NCBI GenBank assembly: GCA_036946625.1
Contig: JAQIIU010000002.1
Location: forward strand, 372,001-436,000
DNA: 64,000 nt
Reading direction: 5' to 3'
From: Methylorubrum populi
GTDB lineage: Bacteria; Pseudomonadota; Alphaproteobacteria; Rhizobiales; Beijerinckiaceae
The first letter of the stretch is position 1. Each line of letters starts with the position of its first letter. Positions 54,908 through 62,824 of the stretch are shown one piece after another. Position numbers and translations under genes: made by a program. The notes beneath the pieces were generated by a model, which had not been told where the DNA came from, did no database searches, and was given only the letters and a program-made list of their open reading frames with translations.

Positions 54908-56800
54908 CCCGATCCGTCCACCCCCTTTCCGCGTCACCGCCACCACGGACGGCCGGGGCGGCAGGTCGGGCGAGAAATCCGGCCAGCGGGTCGAGGGGTT
55001 TTCGTAGGAGCCCAGCGCCCCTTCCTCGTCGGGCTCGCCGGGATGCTGGACGGCAACGAAGAAGGTCTCGTCGTTCGGCGTGAAGCAGGGGCCGCACATC
55101 TCGGCGCCCACCGGCACCCGCAGGAAGTGGCGCGCGGTGCCCCGGCGCGGCCCTTCCGTCTCCACCGCCCAGATGCCGTCGGCGCGGCCGGTGGCGCGGC
55201 GGTTGTTGCCGTCGGTGGCGATCCAGAGGCGGCCGCGCCCGTCGACGGTGCAGTTGTCGGGCATGCCGAACCAGCCGTTCGCGGTGGTGAGCGCGGAAAA
55301 GCTCGCCCGCACCTCGGGCTTGGCCGGATCGCCGCAGCGCACCAGCACCTCCCAGCGGAAGGTCTCGGCGCCGTGGTCGGTGCCGTCGGGGGCGATCTCG
55401 ATGACGTGGCCGAAGGCGTTGGGCCCGCGCGGGTTGGCCGGGTCGGTCTGGTCGGCCGCGCGCTTCACGTTGTTGGTCAGCATCACGTAGACGCGGCCGG
55501 TGCGCGGGTTGGCCTCGATGTCCTCGGGCCGGTCCATCGGCGTGGCGCCGAGCCGCTTGGCGGCGCGGCGGGTCTCGATCAGCACGTCGGCCTGGGAAGC
55601 GAAGCCGTCGCCCGCGTCGAGCCCGCCGCGGCCGTGGACCAGCGGCAGCCAGAGGCCGGTGCCGTCGGGCTCGAAGCGGGCGACGCTGAGCGTGCCGGCA
55701 TCGAGCAGGCCGGCGTTCGCCCCGCGCTCGGGCTGCACCCTGTCTCGGCTCACGAAGCGGTAGACGTGCTGGAAGCGCTCGTCGTCGCCGAGATAGACGG
55801 CGTAGCGGCCGTCGCGCGTCCGCGTGCCCGCCGCGCCCTCGTGCTTGAACCGGCCGAGCGCCGTGCGCTTCTTCGGGGTCGAGGCGGGATCGAACGGATC
55901 GATCTCGACCACCCAGCCGAAGCGGTTCGGCTCGTTCGGCGTCTGCGCGAGATCGAAGCGCGGGTGGAAGCGGCTCCAGACGTATTGCTGGCTGCCCATG
56001 CCCATCGCCCTGGCGTTGCCGGCCTCGCCATGCCCTTCGGGAAGAACCCCGGAAAAATAGTAGTTGATGTTCTCCTCGCCCGAGAGCCACGTGCCCCAGG
56101 GCGTGACGCCGCCCGAGCAGTTGTTGATCATGCCGAGCACGCGCCGGCCGCTCGGATCGGCCTCCGTCACGAGGCGCGGATGGCCGGCGGCGGGGCCGGT
56201 GAGGTCGATGGGCGTCTGCGCCGTGATGCGCCGCGTGTAGGGCGAGCCGATCACCGGGCGCCAGCCCTCGGCCTCCCGCACGATCTCGACCACCGAGCCG
56301 CCATGGGCCGCCATCTCCACCGCGACCTGATCGGGGCTCAGCGAGAGGACCACGCTCCTGCGGTCGGCGCCGGAGAGGCCCGGAAACATCAGTTCCGGGT
56401 TGGTGTACTCGTGGTTGACCACGAGCAGGCCGCGCCGGCCGGCATCGTCGAGCGGGATGAAGCCGACGAAGTCGTTGTTGTAGCCGAACTGGCGCTCCTG
56501 GGCGCGCGCGGACTGCCGGCGAGGGTCGAAGGCGGGCGCGTCGGGAAACAGCGGGTCACCCCAGCGCAGCAGGGGCTGCGCCGCGTAGCCCTCGGCCACG
56601 TGCAGGTGCTCGTCGACGCCGGCCGACAGTTCGGGGAAGTCGAAGGCCGGTGTCTCCGCGGCCGAGGCGGGGGACGGGACGAGCTGCGGTCCGACCCCGG
56701 TGGCCAAAGCCGCGGCGAGCGAGCCGCGCATCAGGTCGCGCCGGGAGAAGCGGCGCTCGATCACCGCGTCGAGGCTCGGCGCGTGGGGGGTGTCGGACAT
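54905..56800 (-). CDS. PhoX-family (DUF839) alkaline phosphatase, Tat-exported
   Basis: This 631-residue protein has a twin-arginine signal (RRFSRRDLMRGSLAAALATG, up to about residue 45) and the PhoX beta-propeller domain. Recognisable parts are YNNDFVGFIPLDDAGRRGLL, VVNHEYTNPELMFPG, VLGMINNCSGGVTPWGTWLS, GEENINYYFSG, GWVVEIDPFDP and KKRTALGRFKHEGAA. PhoX enzymes are Ca/Fe-dependent phosphatases that act in the periplasm on organic phosphate. The start is ATG at 56800. It separates glyQ from fic-glyS. The stop codon is formed by the 170-bp repeat, so the extreme C-terminus (GGGRIG) could have changed at insertion. Confidence 0.92.
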   Translation of the reverse strand: MSDTPHAPSLDAVIERRFSRRDLMRGSLAAALATGVGPQLVPSPASAAETPAFDFPELSAGVDEHLHVAEGYAAQPLLRWGDPLFPDAPAFDPRRQSARAQERQFGYNNDFVGFIPLDDAGRRGLLVVNHEYTNPELMFPGLSGADRRSVVLSLSPDQVAVEMAAHGGSVVEIVREAEGWRPVIGSPYTRRITAQTPIDLTGPAAGHPRLVTEADPSGRRVLGMINNCSGGVTPWGTWLSGEENINYYFSGVLPEGHGEAGNARAMGMGSQQYVWSRFHPRFDLAQTPNEPNRFGWVVEIDPFDPASTPKKRTALGRFKHEGAAGTRTRDGRYAVYLGDDERFQHVYRFVSRDRVQPERGANAGLLDAGTLSVARFEPDGTGLWLPLVHGRGGLDAGDGFASQADVLIETRRAAKRLGATPMDRPEDIEANPRTGRVYVMLTNNVKRAADQTDPANPRGPNAFGHVIEIAPDGTDHGAETFRWEVLVRCGDPAKPEVRASFSALTTANGWFGMPDNCTVDGRGRLWIATDGNNRRATGRADGIWAVETEGPRRGTARHFLRVPVGAEMCGPCFTPNDETFFVAVQHPGEPDEEGALGSYENPSTRWPDFSPDLPPRPSVVAVTRKGGGRIG

Positions 56801-56892
56801 GCTGCGCGTCTCCCGTCTTGCAATCGGGACGGGCGCTACGCCGGGCAGATGTCGCTTCGATGACGGCCGGAGCCGTGGATCGGGAGCGTCGC

Positions 56893-57831
56893 TCAGGCTG
56901 TCGCGGCGTGTCCGCCGGCTTCCGTCCTCAGCCACGCCGCGCCGCAGGCCTTGGCCAGTTCGCGCACGCGCAGGATGTAGCTCTGCCGCTCGGTGACCGA
57001 GATCACGCCGCGGGCGTCGAGCAGGTTGAAGACGTGGCTCGCCTTGATGCACTGGTCGTAGGCCGGCTGCACGATGCGATGGCGCGCGCCCTCCGACTGG
57101 GGCGCGCCGGCCTCCAGGTAGGTGCGGCAGGCCTTCTCCGCGTCGGCGAAGTGGCGAAACAGCATCGCCGTGTCCGCGGCCTCGAAGTTGTGGCGCGAAT
57201 ATTCCTGCTCGGCCTGGAGGAACACGTCGCCGTAGGTGACCTTGTCGTCACCCTCGCCGCCGTTGAAGTTGAGGTCGTAGACGTTCTCGACGCCCTGGAC
57301 GTACATCGCGAGGCGCTCCAGCCCGTAGGTCAGCTCGCCCGCCACCGGCGCGCACTCGAAGCCCGCGACCTGCTGGAAGTAGGTGAACTGGCTCACCTCC
57401 ATCCCGTCGCACCAGCATTCCCAGCCCAGGCCCCAGGCGCCGAGCGTCGGGCTCTCCCAATCGTCCTCGACGAAGCGGATGTCGTGCAGCTTCAGATCGA
57501 CGCCGATCGCCTCCAACGAGGCGAGGTAGAGTTCCTGGAGGTTCGGCGGGTTCGGCTTCAGGATGACCTGGAACTGGTAGTAGTGCTGCAGCCGGTTCGG
57601 GTTCTCGCCGTAGCGCCCGTCCTTCGGCCGCCGCGAGGGCTGCACGTAGGCCGCCTTCCAGGGCTTGGGCCCGAGCGCCCGCAGGGTGGTGGCCGGGTGG
57701 AAGGTGCCGGCGCCCACTTCCATGTCGTAGGGCTGGAGGATGACGCAGCCCCGCGCCGCCCAGAAGCGTTGCAGGGTCAGGATCAGGCCCTGGAACGAGC
57801 GTGTGGGCGAGAGGTCGGCGTCGCTCGACAT
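56893..57831 (-). CDS. glyQ: Glycine--tRNA ligase alpha subunit (GlyQ)
   Basis: This 312-residue alpha chain carries the class II catalytic site: [40 protein letters not shown] and [20 protein letters not shown]. Also present are [20 protein letters not shown] and [20 protein letters not shown], with [19 protein letters not shown] at the C-terminus. It activates glycine and works with GlyS as alpha2beta2. Length and motifs are complete. The stop is 92 bp before the phoX start. A compound palindrome region lies upstream at 57911-58046. Confidence 0.97.
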   Translation of the reverse strand: MSSDADLSPTRSFQGLILTLQRFWAARGCVILQPYDMEVGAGTFHPATTLRALGPKPWKAAYVQPSRRPKDGRYGENPNRLQHYYQFQVILKPNPPNLQELYLASLEAIGVDLKLHDIRFVEDDWESPTLGAWGLGWECWCDGMEVSQFTYFQQVAGFECAPVAGELTYGLERLAMYVQGVENVYDLNFNGGEGDDKVTYGDVFLQAEQEYSRHNFEAADTAMLFRHFADAEKACRTYLEAGAPQSEGARHRIVQPAYDQCIKASHVFNLLDARGVISVTERQSYILRVRELAKACGAAWLRTEAGGHAATA

Positions 57832-57910
57832 GGATGGTCCGACGAGGAGGAAAGGAAGCCGGACCGTTTAAGAGCGGGCGGCGGGGTGTCAAGCGAACCC
57901 GCCGCCCCGT

Positions 57911-57941
57911 CCAGGGCCATCGCTTCAAGCGATGGCCCTGG
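57911..57941 (+). repeat. 15-bp-arm hairpin repeat with T tract, copy 1
   Basis: CCAGGGCCATCGCTT-C-AAGCGATGGCCCTGG followed by TTTTTT. An almost identical hairpin is at 61112-61140. With its T tract the plus strand looks like a terminator, but no plus-strand gene ends here. The glyQ gene starts 80 bp away on the other strand. Confidence 0.8.
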
Positions 57942-58020
57942 TTTTTTCTTGGCCAGCCTCAGTCGCCGGCGCCCGCCTCCGCGGACATCTCGGCCCCTTG
58001 GGCTTTCGCTCCGCTCGAAG

Positions 58021-58046
58021 CTTCTCAGGACCATGGTCCTGAGAAG
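58021..58046. repeat. 26-bp perfect palindrome
   Basis: Arms CTTCTCAGGACCA and TGGTCCTGAGAAG form a perfect palindrome within a GC-rich non-coding block upstream of glyQ. Together with the hairpin at 57911 it forms a compound repeat region. No gene is seen from 57832 to about 58114. Confidence 0.8.
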
Positions 58047-58114
58047 CCCGCTCCGCGCGGCGCTCTTCGCGCCGCGAAGCCGCTCAGGCGGCTTCGAGCG
58101 ATGGCCCCGTCCGC

Positions 58115-58273
58115 CTACGTCCTGGGACCGGACCGGGCGAAGTTGCGCCGGTTCTTGAGATCCTTCTGCGTGACCTGCGTCTCGGGCCTGCCGGCCAGGA
58201 GACGCTTCACGCGCTCGTTGAAGTCCGAGGATGAGACGGGGCGTGCGCCCCCTTTGTCCGGAGCATGCGCCAT
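58115..58273 (-). CDS. Small conserved hypothetical protein
   Basis: This 52-residue basic, helical protein (SSSDFNERVKRLLAGRPETQ, VTQKDLKNRRNFARS) has no signal or membrane segment. GGAGG lies six bases before the ATG at 58273, supporting the start. Its location directly upstream of glyQ, same strand, with a 283-bp repeat-filled gap, does not suggest co-translation. Family unknown. Confidence 0.55.
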   Translation of the reverse strand: MAHAPDKGGARPVSSSDFNERVKRLLAGRPETQVTQKDLKNRRNFARSGPRT

Positions 58274-58530
58274 GCTGGCCTCCGCGTGATCGCCCAAGGC
58301 ACGGGATTGCGCTGAGGGTGCTCGGTATATGGGGCGTCATCCGTCGATTGCGAACCCGGCCGGGTTCCCGGTCGAATGCGGCGGCGCCCCTGCTCCCGTG
58401 CGCGGCGGCACATCTTTTTGCCGATCAAGCCTTCAGCGCGGGAACGGCAAAGGTTTCTCCCAAGTTAACGCGGCAAAGGAACAGCCACGCTTCGCCGGTC
58501 CGGCGGGCGGAAACAACGGTTTCGAAGATC

Positions 58531-58773
58531 ATGCGCAAGGGATTGACTGTCTTCGCCGCCCTCGTCGCGGCCTCGCTCGCCACCACGACCCTCGTCGTCG
58601 GTGCCTCGAACGCGCTCGCCACGCCGGATGGCGCCCAAACCGTCGAGAAGACCGTCGCGGTGACGCCGGTCGAGGTCGCGCCCGTTGCGGCGATGCCGGC
58701 CGCCGAGACCTGCGCCCGCAAGGTGCGCGTGGTCTATAGCGGCTACGCCGCCCCTGCCGGCTGCACCCGCTGA
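58531..58773 (+). CDS. Small secreted hypothetical protein
   Basis: This 80-residue protein has a signal peptide (LTVFAALVAASLATTTLVVG ... SNALA) and a short mature domain with two cysteines (ETCARKVRVVYSGYAAPAGC) that could form one disulfide. Similar small exported proteins are frequent in Methylobacterium. No function is known. Its stop is 9 bp from the end of the convergent tetR gene. Confidence 0.6.
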   Translation: MRKGLTVFAALVAASLATTTLVVGASNALATPDGAQTVEKTVAVTPVEVAPVAAMPAAETCARKVRVVYSGYAAPAGCTR

Positions 58774-58782
58774 ACGAGGGCA

Positions 58783-59343
58783 TCAGGAGCGGAGGCAGCG
58801 CTCCCGCAGCCCCGACACGATCCGCTCGAACACTTCCGGCCGGTCGAGGGCGCGGGCCAGCACCAGCGCCCCCTGAATGCCGCCGACGGTTTCGTCCGCG
58901 AGCGTGCCGGCGATTCCCGGCGGATGACCGGCGCGGGTGAGGGCGTCGGCCAGAGCGTCCACCCAGCGGATGAAATAACCTCGGAGCGCGCCCGCGAACC
59001 GGTCGCGGGCGTCGCTCAGGCTGAGGGCGCCGACGAGGCAGACGCGGCGGCCCGATCGGAAGTAATCGCTCACCGTCGTGAACATCGCGGCCACGGCCCG
59101 GTCCGGATCGTCCGCTTCGCGCAAGGCGCGGAAGACGTTGGCCTCGAACCAGCCGTCGATCTCGGCGAGCACGGCCTGCGCCATCTCCGCCTTCCCGCCG
59201 GGAAAGAAGTGGTAGAGGCTGCCCTTGCCGAGCCCCGTCGCCCGGGCGATCAGCGACAGGCTCGCCCCCTCGTAGCCGTGCTCGCGAAACACCTCCGCGA
59301 GCCGCGGCAGCACGTCCGACCGCTCGGCGACGGTGCGCGCCAC
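58783..59343 (-). CDS. TetR-family transcriptional regulator
   Basis: This 186-residue regulator has an N-terminal TetR helix-turn-helix (RSDVLPRLAEVFREHGYEGA, SLSLIARATGLGKGSLYHFF) and a C-terminal ligand domain containing YFRSGRRVCLVGALSLSD, typical of AcrR-like repressors. It starts three bases after the SnoaL-like gene stop, so the two form an operon that it probably autoregulates through a palindrome at 59845-59854. The inducer is unknown. Confidence 0.9.
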   Translation of the reverse strand: MARTVAERSDVLPRLAEVFREHGYEGASLSLIARATGLGKGSLYHFFPGGKAEMAQAVLAEIDGWFEANVFRALREADDPDRAVAAMFTTVSDYFRSGRRVCLVGALSLSDARDRFAGALRGYFIRWVDALADALTRAGHPPGIAGTLADETVGGIQGALVLARALDRPEVFERIVSGLRERCLRS

Positions 59344-59346
59344 GCG

Positions 59347-59811
59347 CTACAGCCCCAGGTCGGTCAGGGACGGATGGTCGTCCGGGCGGCGGCCGAGCGG
59401 CCAGCGATACGTCCGGTCCGCTTCCGCGATCGGCAGGTCGTTGATGGAGGCGATCCGGCGGCGCATCAGGCCGGCCTCGTCGAACTCCCAGTTCTCGTTG
59501 CCGTATGAGCGGAACCACTGCCCGCTGTCGTCGCGCCACTCGTAGGCGAAGCGCACGGCGATGCGGTTGTCCTGATGGGCCCAGACCTCCTTGATCAGCC
59601 GGTACTCCAACTCCCGCGCCCATTTCCGTCGCAGGAACGCGGCGATCTCCTCGCGGCCGCGGATGAACTCGGCGCGGTTCCGCCAGACGCTGTCGGGCGT
59701 GTAGGCCTGCGTCACCCGCTCCGGATCGCGGCTGTTCCAGGCATCCTCGGCCATGCGCGCCTTCCGGGCGGCGGTCTCGGCGGTGAAGGGCGGCAGCGGC
59801 GGACGTGACAT
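59347..59811 (-). CDS. SnoaL/DUF1348-like protein
   Basis: This 154-residue protein of the NTF2-like fold has DUF1348 features: [60 protein letters not shown] and [23 protein letters not shown]2-like proteins include dehydratases and isomerases of small molecules; here the role is unknown. It is first in an operon with tetR, so it is the likely target of that repressor and may act in detoxification. Confidence 0.87.
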   Translation of the reverse strand: MSRPPLPPFTAETAARKARMAEDAWNSRDPERVTQAYTPDSVWRNRAEFIRGREEIAAFLRRKWARELEYRLIKEVWAHQDNRIAVRFAYEWRDDSGQWFRSYGNENWEFDEAGLMRRRIASINDLPIAEADRTYRWPLGRRPDDHPSLTDLGL

Positions 59812-59844
59812 CGCGGACCTCTCTGGACTGTTCGGTCAAGTACG

Positions 59845-59854
59845 GACCGATCGG
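59845..59854. promoter_or_regulatory. Candidate TetR operator
   Basis: ACCGATCGGT is a 10-bp perfect palindrome within TACGGACCGATCGGTACA, 34 bp upstream of the SnoaL-tetR operon. Its position fits a TetR-family operator overlapping the promoter. The assignment is inferred. Confidence 0.4.
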
Positions 59855-59908
59855 TACAGAGTTTTCCGTGCACCGGCAAGCGAGGGCATGCCGCCCGCAC
59901 AGGCCGGC

Positions 59909-60116
59909 ATGACCGAGACAGGCGAGGCGGCCGACCGGATGGCCGCGATGGCCGATACGCCGGAGCGGCGCGCCGCCACCGAAGCGATCCGTGCGGACAT
60001 CGACCGCTTCTTCGCGACCCTCGATCGGGTCGACGAGCTCGGGATGAACCAGCAGCCGCGACGAAGCCTTCCGGCTCAAGCTCGACGAGTGGATGCGGAA
60101 CCGGGCGACGCGGCTA
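59909..60116 (+). pseudogene. Possible frameshifted remnant gene
   Basis: From ATG at 59909 the frame reads TETGEAADRMAAMADTPERR, then TEAIRADIDRFFATLDRVDE; near 60048 coding-like sequence moves to another frame (SRDEAFRLKLDEWMRNRATR). The composition looks coding, but there is no recognised family and the end runs into the convergent S49 peptidase gene. It may be the start of a larger lost gene. Confidence 0.25.
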
Positions 60117-60971
60117 CAGGCCGAGCCGCGCCCAGGCGGCGCGCTCCTCGATCGCCGCGATCAGCGCGTCGGGGAGCCCGGCGGTCTGGCCCGGGCCGGC
60201 CCGGCGCAACAGGCGAGCGAGCCAGGAGCCGCGGGTCTCGGCGACGAGGCGCAGGTCCACGTCGTCGCCGTAGCGGGCGCGCAGCGTCCCGCGCAGATCG
60301 CCCAGTGCGTCGACGAGGCCGAGATCGAACGCCTGCCGCCCGGTCCAGACCGCGCCGGTGAAGAGGTCTCGGCCGGCCTCCAGCTTCGGCCGGCGCTCGC
60401 GCACGAGCGCGGTGAACAGGGCCTGCACGTCGGCCTGGATCTCCTTCAGTCGGGCGACGTCCTGCGGGTTCTCGGGGCGGAAGGGATCGAGCATCGCCTT
60501 CGCCTCCCCTTGCGTGTGGACGCGCCGCTCGACGCCGATGCGCTCGATCAGCCGGTCGAAGCCGAACCCGGCCGAGACCACCCCGATCGAGCCGACGAGC
60601 GAGGCGGGGTCGGCCACGATCTCGTCGGCGGCGCAGGCGATCATGTAGCCGCCCGAGGCCGCGGCATCCTCGACGAAGGCGAAGACCGGCACCTTCTTCT
60701 CCGTGGCCAGAGCCCGGATGCGCCGGAAGATCAGGTGCGACTGCACCGGCGAGCCGCCGGGCGAGTTGATGACGAGCGCCACCGCCGCCACGTCCGGCAC
60801 CGAGAAGGCGCGCTCCAGGCTCGGCGCCACGGTCGCGATGGAGAGGCCCGGCCGGATCGGCGAGACCGCGCCGATCGCCCCGCTCAGCCGCACCACCGCC
60901 ACCCGCGGGGCGGATTTCCGGAAGCGGCGAGGCAGGAGGAAGCGCATCCAGGTCGGGACGGTCAGCGGCAT
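60114..60971 (-). CDS. S49-family signal peptide peptidase-like serine protease
   Basis: This 285-residue SppA/SohB-type protease has the conserved VALVINSPGGSPVQSHLIFR and a catalytic serine in VEDAAASGGYMIACAADEIV; VGSIGVVSAGFGFDRLIERI is the following conserved block, and the general-base lysine lies in this family after it (LIERIGVERRVHTQGEAKAM). It degrades cleaved signal peptides or membrane peptides. No strong membrane anchor is visible in the N-terminal 40 residues, which are basic. Start ATG at 60971; the upstream open extension has no conserved sequence. Confidence 0.9.
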   Translation of the reverse strand: MPLTVPTWMRFLLPRRFRKSAPRVAVVRLSGAIGAVSPIRPGLSIATVAPSLERAFSVPDVAAVALVINSPGGSPVQSHLIFRRIRALATEKKVPVFAFVEDAAASGGYMIACAADEIVADPASLVGSIGVVSAGFGFDRLIERIGVERRVHTQGEAKAMLDPFRPENPQDVARLKEIQADVQALFTALVRERRPKLEAGRDLFTGAVWTGRQAFDLGLVDALGDLRGTLRARYGDDVDLRLVAETRGSWLARLLRRAGPGQTAGLPDALIAAIEERAAWARLGL

Positions 60972-61111
60972 GGGGGCGTCTTCGCGGGACGCGCAGCGAA
61001 CGAGCGCGGCGTCGTTGCAGGGAGTATCCTCCGTTAGCAGGAGGCCGCCCTCCGATCCATCGCGGCCAGGCTTCGGGCCGTACTCACGACGCCGCAATCG
61101 CAGAACCGAAC

Positions 61112-61140
61112 CAGGGCCATCGCTTGAAGCGATGGCCCTG
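61112..61140. repeat. 14-bp-arm hairpin repeat, copy 2
   Basis: CAGGGCCATCGCTT-G-AAGCGATGGCCCTG, a second copy of the hairpin at 57911 with a different single loop base and no T tract. It lies between the S49 peptidase gene and the Tyr/Arg-rich secreted protein gene. Confidence 0.8.
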
Positions 61141-61267
61141 AGAACTGAACGTGGCCGTATTGCGTTTCCCTCGGACATGTCCGGCGACTTCGCCCGGACA
61201 TGGAGGGGCGGTGGACCGTCCGCACGGCCCGGAGACGAGCCGGACGGAACGGAAGGAAGCCAGCCCG

Positions 61268-61627
61268 ATGCGTATCCTGCGTCTGCTCATCCTGGCGTTC
61301 GGAATGCTCGGCGGTCTCGCCGGCCTGAACGCCACCGCGAATGCCGCCCCGATCCCCGTTGCCCCCGCCGCCGGCCACGCCGCCGAGTCGCCGCTGCTCG
61401 ATCAGGTCCATTGGTACGGCCGTCGCTACTATCGGTGCGTCTACTGGCGCCCACGTCCCTATTACCGCCGGGTCTATTGGCGCCCGCGGCCGTACTATCG
61501 GCGCGCCTACTGGCGTCCGCGTCCCTACTATCGGCGGGCCTACTGGGGCCCGCGTTCCTATCATCGCCGTCACTACTGGCGGACGCACTACTATCACCGT
61601 CCGCGCTTCTACCGCCCCTGGTACTGA
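61268..61627 (+). CDS. Secreted Tyr/Arg/Trp-rich repeat protein
   Basis: This 119-residue protein has a signal peptide (RILRLLILAFGMLGGLAGLN, then ATANA) and a mature C-terminal half made of repeats of ten residues, YWRPRPYYRR with variants, four to five times, ending FYRPWY. The DNA is correspondingly repeated with a 30-bp period. The very basic and aromatic composition suggests binding to cell wall, polysaccharide or nucleic acid; similar short repeat proteins occur in Methylobacterium. A strong terminator follows at 61649. Confidence 0.7.
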   Translation: MRILRLLILAFGMLGGLAGLNATANAAPIPVAPAAGHAAESPLLDQVHWYGRRYYRCVYWRPRPYYRRVYWRPRPYYRRAYWRPRPYYRRAYWGPRSYHRRHYWRTHYYHRPRFYRPWY

Positions 61628-61648
61628 GGCGCTGGGCGGAGAGCCATC

Positions 61649-61675
61649 GAGGGGTGCCTGCGGGCACCCCTTTTT
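61649..61675 (+). terminator. Rho-independent terminator
   Basis: AGGGGTGCC-TGCG-GGCACCCCT followed by a T tract (TTTTT): a perfect 8-9-bp GC stem. It lies 22 bp after the repeat-protein stop and overlaps the end of the convergent methyltransferase gene, whose stop is at 61675. Confidence 0.88.
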
Positions 61676-62427
61676 CACTCCGGCGGCCAGGGATCGCCCC
61701 GGTGCAGCGCCTCGGCCTCCGGCGTGAAGCGACCGGCCGCGTCCTGAAGCACCAGCGGCGGCAGCAGGCGCAGCGGCGCGCGGCTGCCCTTCACGCCGAC
61801 GATCAGAACGCGGATCGCCGGCCGCTCGGCCCGCGCATGGACGGGGCGGAGGCTGGCGTCGCCGAAGCGTCCGCGCAGGGCGCCGAGGCAGGCCGGCAGG
61901 GCATCGGCCCGGTGGATCAGGCCGAGCCGGCCGCCGGGACGCAGCAGATCGGCGCAGACGCGCAGCCAGCCGTCGAGCCCGCCCGCCGCGAAGGCGTGGG
62001 CCGAGGCCTTTTCCGGGGCGGGAGAGGGGCGGTGGCCCGCGCCCTCGAAGAAGGGTGGGTTGGTCAGCACCGCGTCGGCGCTGCCGGAAAGAAGCCCCGC
62101 CGCCCGACGTTGCGCGCCCGGCGCCAGGAGGTCTGCCTCGATCACGGAGACGCGGCCGTCGAGGCCGTTCTCCCGGATGTTGTCCCGGGCCATCGCCGCG
62201 AGCGCCGGTTCGCGCTCGACCAGCACGACGCGCGACCCGTCCGCCCCCCTCGCCACCGCGAGTCCCACCGCGCCGGTGGCGGCACCGAGATCGTAGACCG
62301 TGGTCCCCGGCGCGAACGCCATCAGGCGGGCGAGCAGCACCGCGTCGGTGCCGGCGCGGTGGGCGCCGCGGGGCGGCTGGCGCAGGCTGAGGCGCCCGCC
62401 GAGGAAGCGATCCGGCTCACCGCTCAT
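61675..62427 (-). CDS. tRNA1(Val) (adenine37-N6)-methyltransferase-like protein (TrmN6 family)
   Basis: This 250-residue SAM-dependent methyltransferase contains FLGGRLSLRQPPRGAHRAGT (substrate loop), the SAM motif VYDLGAATGAVGLAVA and the catalytic N6-adenine motif AVLTNPPFFEGAG, all characteristic of the YfiC/TrmN6 family. Methylation of tRNA1(Val) at A37 is the known reaction; orthologues in alphaproteobacteria are less studied, so a different N6-adenine target is possible. The start overlaps the upstream DUF2007 gene by 11 bases, suggesting coupling. Confidence 0.85.
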   Translation of the reverse strand: MSGEPDRFLGGRLSLRQPPRGAHRAGTDAVLLARLMAFAPGTTVYDLGAATGAVGLAVARGADGSRVVLVEREPALAAMARDNIRENGLDGRVSVIEADLLAPGAQRRAAGLLSGSADAVLTNPPFFEGAGHRPSPAPEKASAHAFAAGGLDGWLRVCADLLRPGGRLGLIHRADALPACLGALRGRFGDASLRPVHARAERPAIRVLIVGVKGSRAPLRLLPPLVLQDAAGRFTPEAEALHRGDPWPPE

Positions 62428-62644
62428 CGCGCAGTTCGGCGGCGAGGCCCGCATCGGTGAGGATGCGGCGGGCCTGACGGGCGTCGTCGTCGGGGACCAG
62501 CAGGCGCCGGCCGAAGGCGCCGATCGAGCCCTCCAGCGCGCTCATATGCTCGTCGGCGACGAAGTGCGGCACGCCCGCATCTTCCAGGAGCGAGCGGGCG
62601 AAGCCGATCAGGACGACGTCGTTGCTGCGGATCAGTTCCTTCAC
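62417..62644 (-). CDS. DUF2007-domain protein
   Basis: This 75-residue protein of the DUF2007 family (signalling/phosphotransfer-like small fold) reads KELIRSNDVVLIGFARSLLE, DAGVPHFVADEHMSALEGSI and GAFGRRLLVPDDDARQARRI. Function unknown. The start is GTG at 62644 and the stop overlaps the methyltransferase start by 11 bases. Both genes are divergent from the polyprenyl synthase; this layout is common in alphaproteobacteria. Confidence 0.88.
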   Translation of the reverse strand: MKELIRSNDVVLIGFARSLLEDAGVPHFVADEHMSALEGSIGAFGRRLLVPDDDARQARRILTDAGLAAELRDER

Positions 62645-62824
62645 GGGCTCACGCCTCTCCCGGCCGACAGGGCGGCCCGGCCGCTCCCTAGCACCGTCCA
62701 TCCCTTCGCGCAGCCGTGCGGCACGGCCGCGTGTTGCAGTGCGACCGGCCCCGTGCGACAGGGGCAGCCGCGGGGCAGGGGTTCCGGCAGGGCGCCGGTC
62801 GAGAGTTTTCCGGAGGCATCGCGC

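Noticed and set aside
57911..57947. Intrinsic terminator of a plus-strand gene
   Set aside because: The hairpin and T tract look right, but no plus-strand gene ends upstream and the same hairpin recurs at 61112, so it was called a repeat.
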